Source: Chitinophagales bacterium | GTDB taxonomy: Bacteria; Bacteroidota; Bacteroidia; Chitinophagales; Chitinophagaceae | Reading direction: 5' to 3' | Assembly: GCA_017303835.1 (NCBI GenBank) | Contig: JAFLBI010000002.1 | Location: forward strand, 248,001-312,000 | Length of the DNA stretch: 64,000 nucleotides | In this document: piece by piece, positions 26,043 through 36,500 of the stretch | How the letters are laid out: every line of letters begins with the position of its first letter | Numbering within the stretch: position 1 is the stretch's first letter | Position numbers and translations under genes: made by a program | Notes under the pieces: model-generated | What the model saw: only the letters and a program-made list of their open reading frames with translations | Told to the model about the DNA's origin: nothing | Databases searched by the model: none

Positions 26043-27947
26043 TTGCTGAAACGATTGTTCTTCATATTAATGTTGACTACTGCTTTTGCAGCTTGTGTGC
26101 ATGCGCAAAAAATTTTGCAGACGGATGTATTAGTAGTAGGTGGAGGTGTTGGAGGAACGGCTGCCGGCATACAAGCCGCACGCATGGGTGTGAAAGTTGT
26201 ATTGACAGAAGAGTCTGTTTGGCTGGGTGGGATGATGACCGCTGCCGGCGTAAGTGCATTTGATGGTAACCACAACATGCCTTCGGGAATATGGGGCGAG
26301 TTCAGAAATGCATTGTATAAAGTATATGGTGGCCCGAATAAAGTGGCAACCGGCTGGGTTAGTAATACGCAATTTGAACCACATGTGGGTGATAGTATTG
26401 TAAAGTCGATGGTAAAAGCTTTACCCAATTTATCGGTGCTATATCGCCATCGATTTGTTTCCATTATTAAAGAACAGCAACGTGTGAAAGGTGCAGTGAT
26501 GCTTAACCTGAAGAATAATCAACTTGTGCATGTAATGGCTAAACAGGTTATTGATGCTACAGAGTTAGGCGATGTATTGGCAGATGCAGGTGCTGGTTAT
26601 GATATAGGTATGGAAGCATCTGCTATTACTGGAGAAGATGTACAAGTTCCAGAGAGTAATGATATCGTTCAAGATCTCACCTATGTAGCTATCTTGAAAG
26701 ATTACGGCCCCAATGCAGATTGTACCATTGTGAAACCAGCTGGTTATGATCCTGCTGAATTTGATGGCGCTTGTACTGATTATTACAAAGACAAGACCAG
26801 AATTGCCCCTAATGTAGATGCGAAGAAAATGTTGGATTATGGCAGGCTACCCAATAAAAAGTACATGCTCAACTGGCCTGGTTATGGCAATGATGTTTAT
26901 CTCAATATTGTGAAGTTAACGCCTGCTGAACGTGAGCGCGAATTAGAGGAAGCAAAGCAAATTACTTTGCGCTTTATCTATTTTATTCAACATCAGTTAG
27001 GCTTTAAACATTTTGGTCTGGCTGATGATGAATTTCCTACTGCAGATCGTTTGGCTTTGATGCCGTATCACCGTGAAGGTAGAAGAGTAAAAGGATTGGT
27101 GCGTTTTAATATTAAGCATATTTCAGCCCCCTATTCCAATGGCATACCTGTTTACCGTACAGGTATCGCTGTTGGAGATTATCCTATTGATCATCATCAT
27201 CGTAAAAATCCTGCTGCACCACAGCATTTAGGATTTTATCCAGTACCCTCATTCAATGTTCCATTAGGTGCATTGATTCCACAAAAAATCAAAGGATTAA
27301 TTGTTGCAGAAAAAGGGATTAGCGTCTCTAATGTGGTTAATGGCACTACGCGGTTACAGCCTTGTGTGATGATGATTGGACAGGCTGCTGGTGCACTTGC
27401 TGCTCTTACAGTACAAGACAAAAAAGATGCTGCTGCAATTCCTGTGAGAAAAGTACAGGCTCAGTTGTTGAATCAAGGTGCTTACATCATGCCATTCTAT
27501 GATGTAAGGATTGGTCATCCGCATTTTGAAGCGGTGCAACGTATTGGTGCTACAGGTATTCTTCGAGGAACTGGTAAACCCAATGCGTGGGCAAATCAAA
27601 CTTGGTTCTATGCTGATTCAACAATTAGCACTCCAGATTTATCAGCAGACATTAAAGTATTTACAGGTGCTCCGATCAGTACAACCGGTATGTTGACTGC
27701 AGCACAGGCTTTGCAATTAACAAAAACAATTGCACAAAGATTTCAAGTAAAAAATACATGGGCTTGGGATAATATGATCAAGCTGAAGGAACAAGTTGCT
27801 GCGAATTGGCAAAAATGGGGATTTGGTGAATGGCATAATGATGGACCTATTACCAGATTACAGTTTGCAGTACTACTGGATGCAACGGTTAATCCTTTTG
27901 CATTAATGCCAGTGAATCATCAAGGACAATTTGAATCGAAATATTAA
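26043..27947 (+). CDS. Secreted FAD-dependent oxidoreductase (FAD_oxidored family)
   Basis: About 634 aa. The Rossmann motif VLVVGGGVGGTAAGIQAARM lies right after a signal peptide. I prefer TTG 26043, giving LLKRLFFILMLTTAFAACVH then AQ; an in-frame ATG at 25956 would overlap the epimerase by 74 bases and put non-signal residues in front, and ATG 26070 would give a very short signal. The fold continues with RLQPCVMMIGQAAGALAALT, and the C-terminus has an extra beta/alpha region. The family is found in Bacteroidota polysaccharide loci; the oxidised sugar is unknown. It lies 13 bases downstream of the epimerase. Confidence 0.85.
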   Translation: MLKRLFFILMLTTAFAACVHAQKILQTDVLVVGGGVGGTAAGIQAARMGVKVVLTEESVWLGGMMTAAGVSAFDGNHNMPSGIWGEFRNALYKVYGGPNKVATGWVSNTQFEPHVGDSIVKSMVKALPNLSVLYRHRFVSIIKEQQRVKGAVMLNLKNNQLVHVMAKQVIDATELGDVLADAGAGYDIGMEASAITGEDVQVPESNDIVQDLTYVAILKDYGPNADCTIVKPAGYDPAEFDGACTDYYKDKTRIAPNVDAKKMLDYGRLPNKKYMLNWPGYGNDVYLNIVKLTPAERERELEEAKQITLRFIYFIQHQLGFKHFGLADDEFPTADRLALMPYHREGRRVKGLVRFNIKHISAPYSNGIPVYRTGIAVGDYPIDHHHRKNPAAPQHLGFYPVPSFNVPLGALIPQKIKGLIVAEKGISVSNVVNGTTRLQPCVMMIGQAAGALAALTVQDKKDAAAIPVRKVQAQLLNQGAYIMPFYDVRIGHPHFEAVQRIGATGILRGTGKPNAWANQTWFYADSTISTPDLSADIKVFTGAPISTTGMLTAAQALQLTKTIAQRFQVKNTWAWDNMIKLKEQVAANWQKWGFGEWHNDGPITRLQFAVLLDATVNPFALMPVNHQGQFESKY

Positions 27948-27964
27948 ACCAAAACAAAACAAGT

Positions 27965-30439
27965 ATGAAAAAAGTATCACTCTTGTCCTGTATACTACTG
28001 CTGATGGTTCAGCTGGTAGTTGCACAACAGATCAGAGTGTCTGGTAAGGTTACCAGTACTGGTACAGGTAGTCCTGCGGAAGGCATATCTGTGATGGTCA
28101 AGGGCAAAAAAACGGGTGCTGCAACCGGTGCAACTGGTGAGTATAGCATTCTTGTAGAAAAAGGTGCAGTATTACTTTTTACAGGAATTGGATTTTCGTC
28201 CAAAGAAGTTACTGTAACTGGTAATATTATTGATGTAGCGCTACAACCTACTTCAGGTGAGCTCGGTGAGGTTGTGGTTGTTGGTTATGGTGCACAGAAA
28301 AAAGCCAGCTTAACTGGTTCGCTTGTTACTTTAAACAACACGGCGTTGAATCGTCGTCAGGTATCCAGCACCAGTCAAGCTTTACAAGGCCTTGCGCCGG
28401 GTGTAACCGTTCAGCAACAGTCTGGTCGCCCGGGTGCAGATGGTGCCAGCATTGTGATCCGTGGTCAAGGTTCAATCTCTGGTAGTAATGCGCCGCTGAT
28501 CATTGTTGATGGTCTTGCAGTTGGTTCACTTGATTTGATTGATCCTAACGCGATTGAAAGTATCACATTATTAAAAGATGCAGCATCAACTTCTATCTAT
28601 GGTAACCGTGCAAGTAATGGTGTTATCCTTGTGAAGACCAAGCGTGCTGCTGGCGGACAAATGAAAGTTTCTTACAATGGTTTTGTTACCAAGCAGCAAG
28701 CAACGGCTATTCCTAAGCGTGTAAGCGCTATTGATCACATGGAATTAAGCAATGTGGCTGAGCGCAATAGAACTGGTAATCCAGCAGCTTTTGTTTTCCC
28801 ACAGAGCTTGATTGATAACTATAAGAGCAAGCCTGCAAATAATCTGGATATCATTGATACAGATTGGTTGAAGGAAGTGTTGACCAATAGCGGTGTGATG
28901 CAGAACCACAACGTTCAGTTGAATACGGGTAGTGATAAGATGAACTTATTTGGTTCTTTCACTTACCTTACTCAACAAGGGTTGATTCCTAATAGTTCCT
29001 TTGACAAATATGACTTGCGTTTGAATCCTGAATTCAAAGTAAGTGATAAGCTTACTTTAAGTGGAGTGCTTGCTTATACCAACAGTATTACAACCAACCC
29101 TTCTACTGGTTCTGCTGAATTCATCATTCGTCAGGCTATCGGTTTGCCTGCGATTGGTGGTGGTAAATATGGTCCTGGTATGTATGGCACTGCAGCGCAG
29201 TCGAATAACCGTAACCCAATTGCCATGGCGGAAGCAACAGGTAATTCTGTTGTTAGAAACAATATATTATTAACCCGCTTTGGTTTCAATTTCCGTCCTG
29301 TTTCAGGATTAGAAGTAGAAGCCTATTGGGGTCGTCAAACATCTAACCCATATTCTAAAACATGGGTAACCAATGCCAATATTTATCAGCCTAACTTGGC
29401 TACATCTACCTATTCACTGATTGGTACTTGGCCTGGTACAACCAGTTTATCTGAAGCTTGGACAAATAACGTTTATACAACTTATTTAGGTCAGGCTACT
29501 TATAGCAAGCGTTTTGGCGCACATAGTATTAAAGCATTGGTAGGTGGACAAAGTGAATTGTTTACTAACTATTTCTTTGGTGCTTCTCGTCAAGGGTTCG
29601 TAAATCCAAATCAGCCTTATTTAAACCTTGGCTCAGGTGTTCGTGATAATAATGCAGGTGCTTCTGAATTGGCTTTGGCCGGTTTCTTTGCACGTGTAAA
29701 CTATAGCTACGAAGACAAATACTATTTAGAGTTGAATGGTCGTCGCGATGGAACTTCACGTTTCTCACAAGCACGTGATAAGCAGTGGGGTAATTTCGGC
29801 GCTGTATCTGCTGGTTGGATATTCTCTAAGGAAAACTTCATGCAGCCCTTAGCTAAGTTTATTGATTATGGTAAGCTGCGTGCTTCAATCGGTGGTAATG
29901 GTAATCAGAACATCGGTAACAACTATGCTTATGATGCATTCTATGCACAATCTGCTTATAGTAACCCCAATAATGGTACCAATGCATATTTCGGTAATAC
30001 AACTAATCTTGGTTTAGCGCTTTTACAGTTCGCAAATCCTGATTTGAGCTGGGAAACTTCACGTCAGTGGAATATCGGTTTGGATTTAACAGTGATGAAG
30101 CATTTTACTGTAACAGCAGATTACTACGTTAAAACCTTAAAGAACATGCTGTTGCAGCGCACACTGCCACAGTCTGCTGGTGGTTTGAGTAATCCATTTG
30201 TGAACGCTGGTAATATGGAGAATAAGGGATGGGAATTCAGCATGAACTATAAGAATAAGTTTGGCAAGCTAGGGGTTGATGTAACAGGTATGATCTCTGA
30301 TGTAAAGAACAGAGTGACAAATCTTGTTGAGGGTACTCCATTCATTGGTGATGGTATTCGTACTGCACCTGGTCAGGCTTTAGGTTCGTACTTTGGTTAT
30401 GTAAGTGCAGGTTATTTCAGAGATTCTAACGATGTTTAG
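27965..30439 (+). CDS. SusC/RagA TonB-dependent transporter, first part, ended by an in-frame TAG
   Basis: 824 aa: signal peptide, CarboxypepD_reg-like domain (about 22-90), the SusC plug with ALQGLAPGVTVQQQSGRPGA and NAPLIIVDGLAVG, and most of the outer-membrane barrel. It stops at TAG 30437-30439 after YVSAGYFRDSNDV. The same frame continues with SSPVQFGIPWSATT and then the usual SusC end, so a single codon change separates this from a normal 1032-aa protein. As it stands it lacks the last barrel strands and would not be stable in the membrane unless the stop is read through. It is upstream of SusD. Confidence 0.85.
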   Translation: MKKVSLLSCILLLMVQLVVAQQIRVSGKVTSTGTGSPAEGISVMVKGKKTGAATGATGEYSILVEKGAVLLFTGIGFSSKEVTVTGNIIDVALQPTSGELGEVVVVGYGAQKKASLTGSLVTLNNTALNRRQVSSTSQALQGLAPGVTVQQQSGRPGADGASIVIRGQGSISGSNAPLIIVDGLAVGSLDLIDPNAIESITLLKDAASTSIYGNRASNGVILVKTKRAAGGQMKVSYNGFVTKQQATAIPKRVSAIDHMELSNVAERNRTGNPAAFVFPQSLIDNYKSKPANNLDIIDTDWLKEVLTNSGVMQNHNVQLNTGSDKMNLFGSFTYLTQQGLIPNSSFDKYDLRLNPEFKVSDKLTLSGVLAYTNSITTNPSTGSAEFIIRQAIGLPAIGGGKYGPGMYGTAAQSNNRNPIAMAEATGNSVVRNNILLTRFGFNFRPVSGLEVEAYWGRQTSNPYSKTWVTNANIYQPNLATSTYSLIGTWPGTTSLSEAWTNNVYTTYLGQATYSKRFGAHSIKALVGGQSELFTNYFFGASRQGFVNPNQPYLNLGSGVRDNNAGASELALAGFFARVNYSYEDKYYLELNGRRDGTSRFSQARDKQWGNFGAVSAGWIFSKENFMQPLAKFIDYGKLRASIGGNGNQNIGNNYAYDAFYAQSAYSNPNNGTNAYFGNTTNLGLALLQFANPDLSWETSRQWNIGLDLTVMKHFTVTADYYVKTLKNMLLQRTLPQSAGGLSNPFVNAGNMENKGWEFSMNYKNKFGKLGVDVTGMISDVKNRVTNLVEGTPFIGDGIRTAPGQALGSYFGYVSAGYFRDSNDV

Positions 30440-31063
30440 AGTTCACCTGTTCAGTTTGGCATTCCCTGGAGTGCTACTACAGCCAATGGCCCTAAGCCTG
30501 GTGATGTGAAGTATGCTGATATAAATGGTGATGGAAAAGTGGATGTGAATGACCGTACTTTCATTGGTAATGCTTTTCCTCGGTATGAGTACAGCATCAA
30601 TGTAAACCTAACTTATGGTAATTGGGATCTAAATATTTTCGGTCAGGGTGTTGGACAACGTAATAACTTCTTAAGTGGTACTGGTGCTGTTCCTTTTAAC
30701 TCTGCTGATTTTGCTGCATCATTATTGGATATTCATAAGAACTACTGGACGCCTGATAATCAAAATGCTTTATTCCCTAGACTGCTTCCTTCAGGTTCAG
30801 GTGGTAATAACTTCCTTCTGGCTACGCAGTGGATTCGCAGTGCAGCATATTTCCGAATTAAGAATCTGAATGTTGGTTATACGATTCCAAAGAAATTGTT
30901 GGATAGAGCCAAGATCAGTAATCTGCGTGTCTATTTCAGCTGTGCTAACCTGTTGACAATTTCAAAAGCATGGAAAGGATTTGATCCTGAAATCAACAGT
31001 GCTAACGCAGAATTCTATCCGCTAATGCGCACATTTACAGGCGGTGTTAACGTAACCTTTTAA
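30440..31063 (+). pseudogene. SusC/RagA C-terminal part after the in-frame TAG
   Basis: 208 in-frame codons following the TAG: a loop, then DVKYADINGDGKVDVNDRTF, the EF-like segment typical of SusC late barrels, and the closing strands ending TGGVNVTF. A GTG at 30506 could begin a separate 185-aa product, but this would have no signal peptide and no meaning alone. Taken with 27965-30439 it gives a full-length SusC. Either the gene is newly inactivated, the base call is wrong, or the amber codon is suppressed. Confidence 0.8.
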
Positions 31064-31084
31064 TGAAACAGTAAAAACAAGACA

Positions 31085-32866
31085 ATGAAAAAGTACATTT
31101 TTATACTGCTTTCAACTGCCACTCTGGGTTTCAGCGCCTGTCAGAAATTTCTCGACAGAAAACCGCTGGATGCGTCTTCTGCATCAAACTTTTTGAGTAA
31201 CCAGGCAGAAATGGAGCAAGGCTTAATTGGCGTGTATGCTTCATCAATGTGGGTGTTCCCTAATAATACGCCGCTCCTATTTGCCATTGAGTCAACAACA
31301 GATATGGCCATCAAGCGTGGCGGTAATGCAGAAGACCTCATTGCCATGGGTGATGGTGGTCCGTTTTTGGTGAATAATGCTGTTACGACTTCAGGCTGGA
31401 ACCAAGCGTATAAGCTGGTACAGCGTGCTAATCAGCAGATTGTTGGTATGGAGAATGGTAAAGCTAATGTAACAACTGCAACCTTCAATCGTATCAAAGC
31501 TGAAGCGCAAGTGTTGCGTGCATGGGGTTATCTACATTTAATGACTTGGTTTGGAGATGTGCCTTATTATAAGGCTCCTCCAACAGTTACAGAAGTGTTG
31601 AGTGCTAAGCGTACACCTGTTGCCGATATTGTTGCCGATTTGTACAAGGATATGGATGATGCGGCTGCTGCATTTGATGCTGCAGGAACATCTCCTGTGC
31701 AAACACTTGGTCGTGTAAATAAAGCTGTTGCTTTGGGTGTAAAAGCGAAGCTTGCTCTGTTGATTAAAGATTACAGAACCGCAGCCATAGCTACGAAAGC
31801 TGTAATTGACGGTGGTCAGTATTCGCTTAATCCTAATTTCCCTAACCTGTTTTCACTGGCAGGTCAGAGTACCAATGCTGGTCGTGAGATCTTATTCTGT
31901 CAAACCTACCCAACAGATGTGAATGAGCCACAGAACTGGGGGCCTATTTTGGGTGTGCCTCGTCAGGTAACCAACTCTCAGTCTAGCCATTTCCCTTCAC
32001 AGGCGCTTGTTGATCAGTTTGAAGATAGAAACGGTAACCGTATTGATGCATCTACTATTTATGATTCGGCAAACCCTCGTGTAAATAGGGATCGTCGTCT
32101 GAGGTGGAGTATTTACCTACCAGGCGATACAATGGTACATTTTGCTTCCAAGACAGCAGCGTTACCTTACAACAACCTTAGAGAGAGAACCATTTTTAAT
32201 ATTTATTCTAACATTCGTAGAAAGTTTAACTGGAATACCAATAACTACGATAATGTTACAGGTAATAATGATTGGATTGGTGCACAGGCTGCCGGTATTC
32301 AGTGGCAGGTGAGTGCAACAGGTAATATTGGTGGTGTTGGTTATGTTTGGAATAAGTACAACGATTCTACACAGTATACTTTTGAATCTAAAGTTGGTTT
32401 CATCTTGATGCGATATGCAGATATCTTATTGATGTACGCAGAGTCTAAGATTGAACTGAATGAAATTGATGGAACAGTTACAGCTGCCATTAATGCTGTT
32501 CGTTCACGTGCTGGTCAACCAACTACCTCACTCACTTCACAAGCTGAATTGCGCACTTTAGTACGTAGAGAGCGTGCAGTAGAATTTGCCGGTGAAGGTT
32601 TGCGTTTATTTGATTTGAGAAGATGGGATATCTATGCTAAGGCGAATAGCGGTCCTGTGGTAGGTATCTCGCTCGATCCGGCAGTGCCAGCAGCTCGCCC
32701 AACATTTGATGCGGATAATATTCCTAATTATACGTCAAGTGTGAATCAGCGTATTCGTTTCCGTAACCAGATTAGAAATAATGCCAATGCAAAGTATAAG
32801 CTTTGGCCAATTCCTCAATCTGAAATCGACAATAATCCAGGCTTAGGTCAAAATACCGGCTGGTAA
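31085..32866 (+). CDS. SusD/RagB family glycan-binding outer-membrane lipoprotein
   Basis: 593 aa with a lipoprotein signal (TLGFSACQKFLDRKP, Cys 19), the N-terminal SusD helices with AEAQVLRAWGYLHLMTWFGD, and the C-terminal family segment RRERAVEFAGEGLRLFDLRR followed by KLWPIPQSEIDNNPGL. SusD binds glycan at the cell surface and closes the lid on SusC. It begins 21 bases after the SusC stop. No break is seen in this gene, so the SusC stop upstream may be recent. Confidence 0.95.
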   Translation: MKKYIFILLSTATLGFSACQKFLDRKPLDASSASNFLSNQAEMEQGLIGVYASSMWVFPNNTPLLFAIESTTDMAIKRGGNAEDLIAMGDGGPFLVNNAVTTSGWNQAYKLVQRANQQIVGMENGKANVTTATFNRIKAEAQVLRAWGYLHLMTWFGDVPYYKAPPTVTEVLSAKRTPVADIVADLYKDMDDAAAAFDAAGTSPVQTLGRVNKAVALGVKAKLALLIKDYRTAAIATKAVIDGGQYSLNPNFPNLFSLAGQSTNAGREILFCQTYPTDVNEPQNWGPILGVPRQVTNSQSSHFPSQALVDQFEDRNGNRIDASTIYDSANPRVNRDRRLRWSIYLPGDTMVHFASKTAALPYNNLRERTIFNIYSNIRRKFNWNTNNYDNVTGNNDWIGAQAAGIQWQVSATGNIGGVGYVWNKYNDSTQYTFESKVGFILMRYADILLMYAESKIELNEIDGTVTAAINAVRSRAGQPTTSLTSQAELRTLVRRERAVEFAGEGLRLFDLRRWDIYAKANSGPVVGISLDPAVPAARPTFDADNIPNYTSSVNQRIRFRNQIRNNANAKYKLWPIPQSEIDNNPGLGQNTGW

Positions 32867-32897
32867 TGACTTTCTCGATTTTTGGTGTATAGGATGT

Positions 32898-32932
32898 AAG
32901 CAGGTTCTCACGAAAGTGGGACCTGCTTTTTT
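32898..32932 (+). terminator. Rho-independent terminator after susD
   Basis: AAGCAGGTTCTCAC, GAAA loop, GTGGGACCTGCTT with one bulge, then six T. It lies 31 bases after the SusD stop and probably ends the SusCD transcript before the DUF5009 gene. Confidence 0.8.
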
Positions 32933-32943
32933 AATATTTTTAT

Positions 32944-34332
32944 ATGAAACAGGAAAGGTATCAACACTTGGATGCGCTAAGGGGATATGCCATTTTTACA
33001 ATGGTCTTATCGGGAACAGTAGCACATGGCGGCGTATTGCCAGGATGGATGTATCATGCTCAGGTGCCACCACCCTTGCATCAATTCAATCCTGAACTAC
33101 CTGGTATCACTTGGGTTGATCTTGTCTTTCCATTTTTCATTTTCTGTATGGGCGCTGCAATACCTATTGCCTGTAGAAAATATGCAGAAACATCCAATCA
33201 TCGCGCGGTCATCGGTACAGCATTTAGGAGATTTTTGCTATTAGCGCTTTTTGCTTTAACGCTTGAGCATTTCAAGTTTGCACGAATTAGTAGTCAGCCT
33301 ACAACAAGTACGTATCTGTTTAGTATTATAGGTTTTCTCTTACTTATGATTGCTTTCAGTAGATGGGCATCGTTTAGTAAACGCATTGAATCTAGTATAA
33401 ACTATGTTGGTGTTGCTGCAATCCTTATCGCGCTTTGGCAATTGCCGCTAAATGATGGAGCAGGCTTTTTGTTGGCTAAGTCAGATATCATCATCTTAGT
33501 GCTTGCGAATATGGCTTTGTTCGGTACGGTATTGTGGTGGTTCACAAGAAACAATCCATTGTTACGCATAGGTGTATTGCCTTTCGTAATGGCCATATTT
33601 CTTGCTTCTAAGATAGAAGGCAGTTGGAATGCATGGTTATTTCAGTTAACACCAGAACCTTTGATCTATAAGTTCTACTTTCTAAAGTATTTTTTCATTC
33701 TGGTGCCGGGTACGATTGCAGGCGAATGGTTGTTGCAGTATGGGGATTTGTCTAGAAAGCAGGTAGCACAATCGCAGCCAAGAATTGTTATTCTGCTTAT
33801 GTTGGTTTTGATAGTTACAAATGTTTCGCTCTTATATACACGTGAATTGGTGTGGAATTTGGTTGCTAGTGTTGTGTTGATTTTTATAGTTCAACAATTC
33901 ATTCAGAAAGAGAAAGCATCATTGCCTTTATTGTATCGCTTTGTACAGGCAGGTGCTTATTGTTTGCTATTAGGTCTTTCGTTTGAAGCCTATGAAGGTG
34001 GTATCAAAAAAGATGTGTCTACGTATAGTTACTATTTTGTCACAAGTGGATTAGCTTTTTTTGCATATGCGGTCGTGGCATTAATGGCTGAATGGGCAGG
34101 CACAGCATATATCCATCGGTTTTTCTTGTGGTGTGGCAAGAACCCCATGATGGCTTATGTGACAGGCGGATTGTTGCTTGGTCCTGTACTCAAGCTCACA
34201 GGCTTGTATGATTATTGGGCTGCTATGAACACCAATGCATGGATAGGTTTTCTAAAAGGTTTCTTGTTTACCATGATTGCTTGCAGCATCACAATACCTT
34301 TTACTAAGCGGGGAATTATTTGGAAATCGTAG
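32944..34332 (+). CDS. DUF5009/HGSNAT-like membrane acyltransferase family protein
   Basis: 462 aa with about eleven membrane helices. It begins RYQHLDALRGYAIFTMVLSG and has WVDLVFPFFIFCMGAAIPIA, the pattern of DUF5009 and heparan-alpha-glucosaminide N-acetyltransferase-like proteins (NagX type). The later segment KNPMMAYVTGGLLLGPVLKL fits the family. Members may acylate or transport amino sugars across the inner membrane, so an N-acetylglucosamine-type substrate is possible; this is inference. It converges with GH92, leaving only three bases. Confidence 0.85.
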   Translation: MKQERYQHLDALRGYAIFTMVLSGTVAHGGVLPGWMYHAQVPPPLHQFNPELPGITWVDLVFPFFIFCMGAAIPIACRKYAETSNHRAVIGTAFRRFLLLALFALTLEHFKFARISSQPTTSTYLFSIIGFLLLMIAFSRWASFSKRIESSINYVGVAAILIALWQLPLNDGAGFLLAKSDIIILVLANMALFGTVLWWFTRNNPLLRIGVLPFVMAIFLASKIEGSWNAWLFQLTPEPLIYKFYFLKYFFILVPGTIAGEWLLQYGDLSRKQVAQSQPRIVILLMLVLIVTNVSLLYTRELVWNLVASVVLIFIVQQFIQKEKASLPLLYRFVQAGAYCLLLGLSFEAYEGGIKKDVSTYSYYFVTSGLAFFAYAVVALMAEWAGTAYIHRFFLWCGKNPMMAYVTGGLLLGPVLKLTGLYDYWAAMNTNAWIGFLKGFLFTMIACSITIPFTKRGIIWKS

Positions 34333-34335
34333 TTG

Positions 34336-36498
34336 TTATTGAATCTTAAACTCTAGTCTGCCTCCTTGCAATAATTCTCGATGGCTGATTTGATTAGTTG
34401 TGATCAATTTGCCATTCAGCTTCACCGAACGGACAAAAGCATTTGGGTTTCTTTTACCCGTAGTCTGGATGTTGAGTTTCTTTCCGTTGGGCAAATCAAT
34501 AACTGCATTGTCGATTAAAGGATAGCCAATCACATACTCTCCTGATGACGGATTCATAGGATACATACCCAGCACTGTCCATATATACCAGGCACTCATC
34601 TGACCACAATCATCATTGCCAGTTAAGCCGTCGGGCCCATTTTTATACATGCTGTCCGCAACTACGCATAGCCATTTAGCTGCTTTGTCTTTTCTACCCA
34701 GTGCGCTGTACATATAGATAATGTGGTGACTAGGCTCATTACCATGCGCATACTGGCCTATTAAGCCGGTTACATCAATCGAAGCGTTGTCTCCATGTAA
34801 AACAGATGGTGCTGCAAATAAAGAATCTAGTTTAGCAATCAGTTTTGTTTTGCCGCCATAGAGTTGTGCAAATCCATCGATATCATGCGGAACAAAGAAA
34901 CTGTGTTGCCATGCAGTACCCTCAATGTATTGTCCATCAAAACCATGTTCCGATAAAAGCGGATCAAAAGGTTCTACGAATGCACCTTTACTATTCTTTG
35001 CACGCATAAAGCCTGTCTTTACATCAAAAAGTTGCTGGTAACTCTTTGCTCTTTGCATGAATAATTGATAATCATCTTGTTTGCCTAACTTTTTGGCAAC
35101 TTGAGCAATGCACCAATCATCATAAGCATATTCCAAGGTGATGGTTACACTCCAGCCATGTTTGTCTTGAGGTAGATAGCCATACTTGATATAGTCTGGT
35201 GTGCCACGCTGTTGTTGAAAAGCACTTTTGCGCATTGCTTCATAGGCTTTATGAATATCAAAGCCGGTAAATCCTTTTAGAATGGCATCGCTGATTACCG
35301 GAATTGCATGATAGCCTGTCATGGTGTTTGCTTCCCATGAACTAATATCCCATACAGGTAGCAAGCCGTTATCATCATAGAACTGCAGCATGCTGTTGAT
35401 GAACTCTGAAACGCGCTGTGGTTGTGTAATGGTAAAGAGTGGGTTTAGTGCACGGAAAGTATCCCATAAGGAGAAGATTGTGTATCGAGTTTGTCCATTA
35501 GGCATTTGCAGCACTCGGTTGTCTTGATTTCTGTAACTGCCATCGGCATCTGAGTATAAAGATGGAGCTAGGCAGGTTCTGTACAGTGCGGTATAAAATC
35601 TGGTAGCAAATGCGATATCTTTTGTGTTGATGCGAATCTTCTGTAATTCTATTTCCCATTTGTTATCAGCTTTCGCTACAATTTGCTCAAAGTTGTTTTG
35701 ACCAATTTCATAAAGCGCCTGTGCTGCTGTTGATTCACTTACTGTACTTAATCCGGTTTGTACAGTAATGGTTTGATCCGGTGCGGCAAATTCCACAAGC
35801 AATTTAACATCAGTGCCCTCAGCATTTGCACCCTTGCTCGCATGTGCGCTAATGAATCTATAGTTGCGAATCTTCTGATTAAACCGAGCAGTAAAATAGA
35901 TACGCTGGTTTTTCGCCCATCCGGTAGAATAGCGATAACCGCTGATGGTATAATCATCTACTACCTGAATAGATGCTGCAGTGGTTTTATCCCAGTTGAT
36001 ATGAAAACCAAGATCAATTCTGATCCACTGCGTTTTACCGGGAAATTGATAACGATGAAAACCACACCTTTCTGTAGCAGTTAATTCACAGTTGATGCCA
36101 TTTTTAAACTGTACTTGATAATAGCCGGGTTTGGCAGATTCTTGTTGATGGGAAAAAGCATATTTAATAAAGCGTTCATTTGCCTGACTGGTGTCGATCA
36201 AAGGTTGCATAGAGATATCGCACCAGTCGCCAATGCCAGTGCCGTTTAAGTGGGTATGACTAAAGCCTGCGATGCTATCGCTGCTATAATGATAGCCGCT
36301 ACACCAGTCCCAGCCTTCTGTGCCATTATCTGGACTTAACTGCACCATTCCAAATGGTACAACAGCGCCAGGATATGTATGGCCATGGCCGCCTGTGCCT
36401 AGAAACGGATCAACATATTTGGTGAGTTGCTGAGATTGTGCGTGTTTAACACTTGCAAGTGTAAGTACACAAGCGGCAATGATCGATAACTGCTTCAT
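34336..36498 (-). CDS. GH92 family glycosidase (alpha-mannosidase type)
   Basis: 720 aa from ATG 36498, where the signal peptide (LSIIAACVLTLASVKHAQSQ) begins. The N-terminal domain has VDPFLGTGGHGHTYPGAVVP and PFGMVQLSPDNGTEGWDWCS; later blocks include YHAIPVISDAILKGF, LEYAYDDWCIAQVAKKLG, EGTAWQHSFFVPHDI, GNEPSHHIIYMYSALG, and GNDDCGQMSAWYIWTVLGMY followed by PMNPSSGEYVIGYP. GH92 enzymes are calcium-dependent exo-alpha-mannosidases. Length is normal. It lies 2 bases downstream of the lipoprotein GHL10 gene. Secreted to the periplasm. Confidence 0.95.
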   Translation of the reverse strand: MKQLSIIAACVLTLASVKHAQSQQLTKYVDPFLGTGGHGHTYPGAVVPFGMVQLSPDNGTEGWDWCSGYHYSSDSIAGFSHTHLNGTGIGDWCDISMQPLIDTSQANERFIKYAFSHQQESAKPGYYQVQFKNGINCELTATERCGFHRYQFPGKTQWIRIDLGFHINWDKTTAASIQVVDDYTISGYRYSTGWAKNQRIYFTARFNQKIRNYRFISAHASKGANAEGTDVKLLVEFAAPDQTITVQTGLSTVSESTAAQALYEIGQNNFEQIVAKADNKWEIELQKIRINTKDIAFATRFYTALYRTCLAPSLYSDADGSYRNQDNRVLQMPNGQTRYTIFSLWDTFRALNPLFTITQPQRVSEFINSMLQFYDDNGLLPVWDISSWEANTMTGYHAIPVISDAILKGFTGFDIHKAYEAMRKSAFQQQRGTPDYIKYGYLPQDKHGWSVTITLEYAYDDWCIAQVAKKLGKQDDYQLFMQRAKSYQQLFDVKTGFMRAKNSKGAFVEPFDPLLSEHGFDGQYIEGTAWQHSFFVPHDIDGFAQLYGGKTKLIAKLDSLFAAPSVLHGDNASIDVTGLIGQYAHGNEPSHHIIYMYSALGRKDKAAKWLCVVADSMYKNGPDGLTGNDDCGQMSAWYIWTVLGMYPMNPSSGEYVIGYPLIDNAVIDLPNGKKLNIQTTGKRNPNAFVRSVKLNGKLITTNQISHRELLQGGRLEFKIQ

Positions 36499-36500
36499 GC

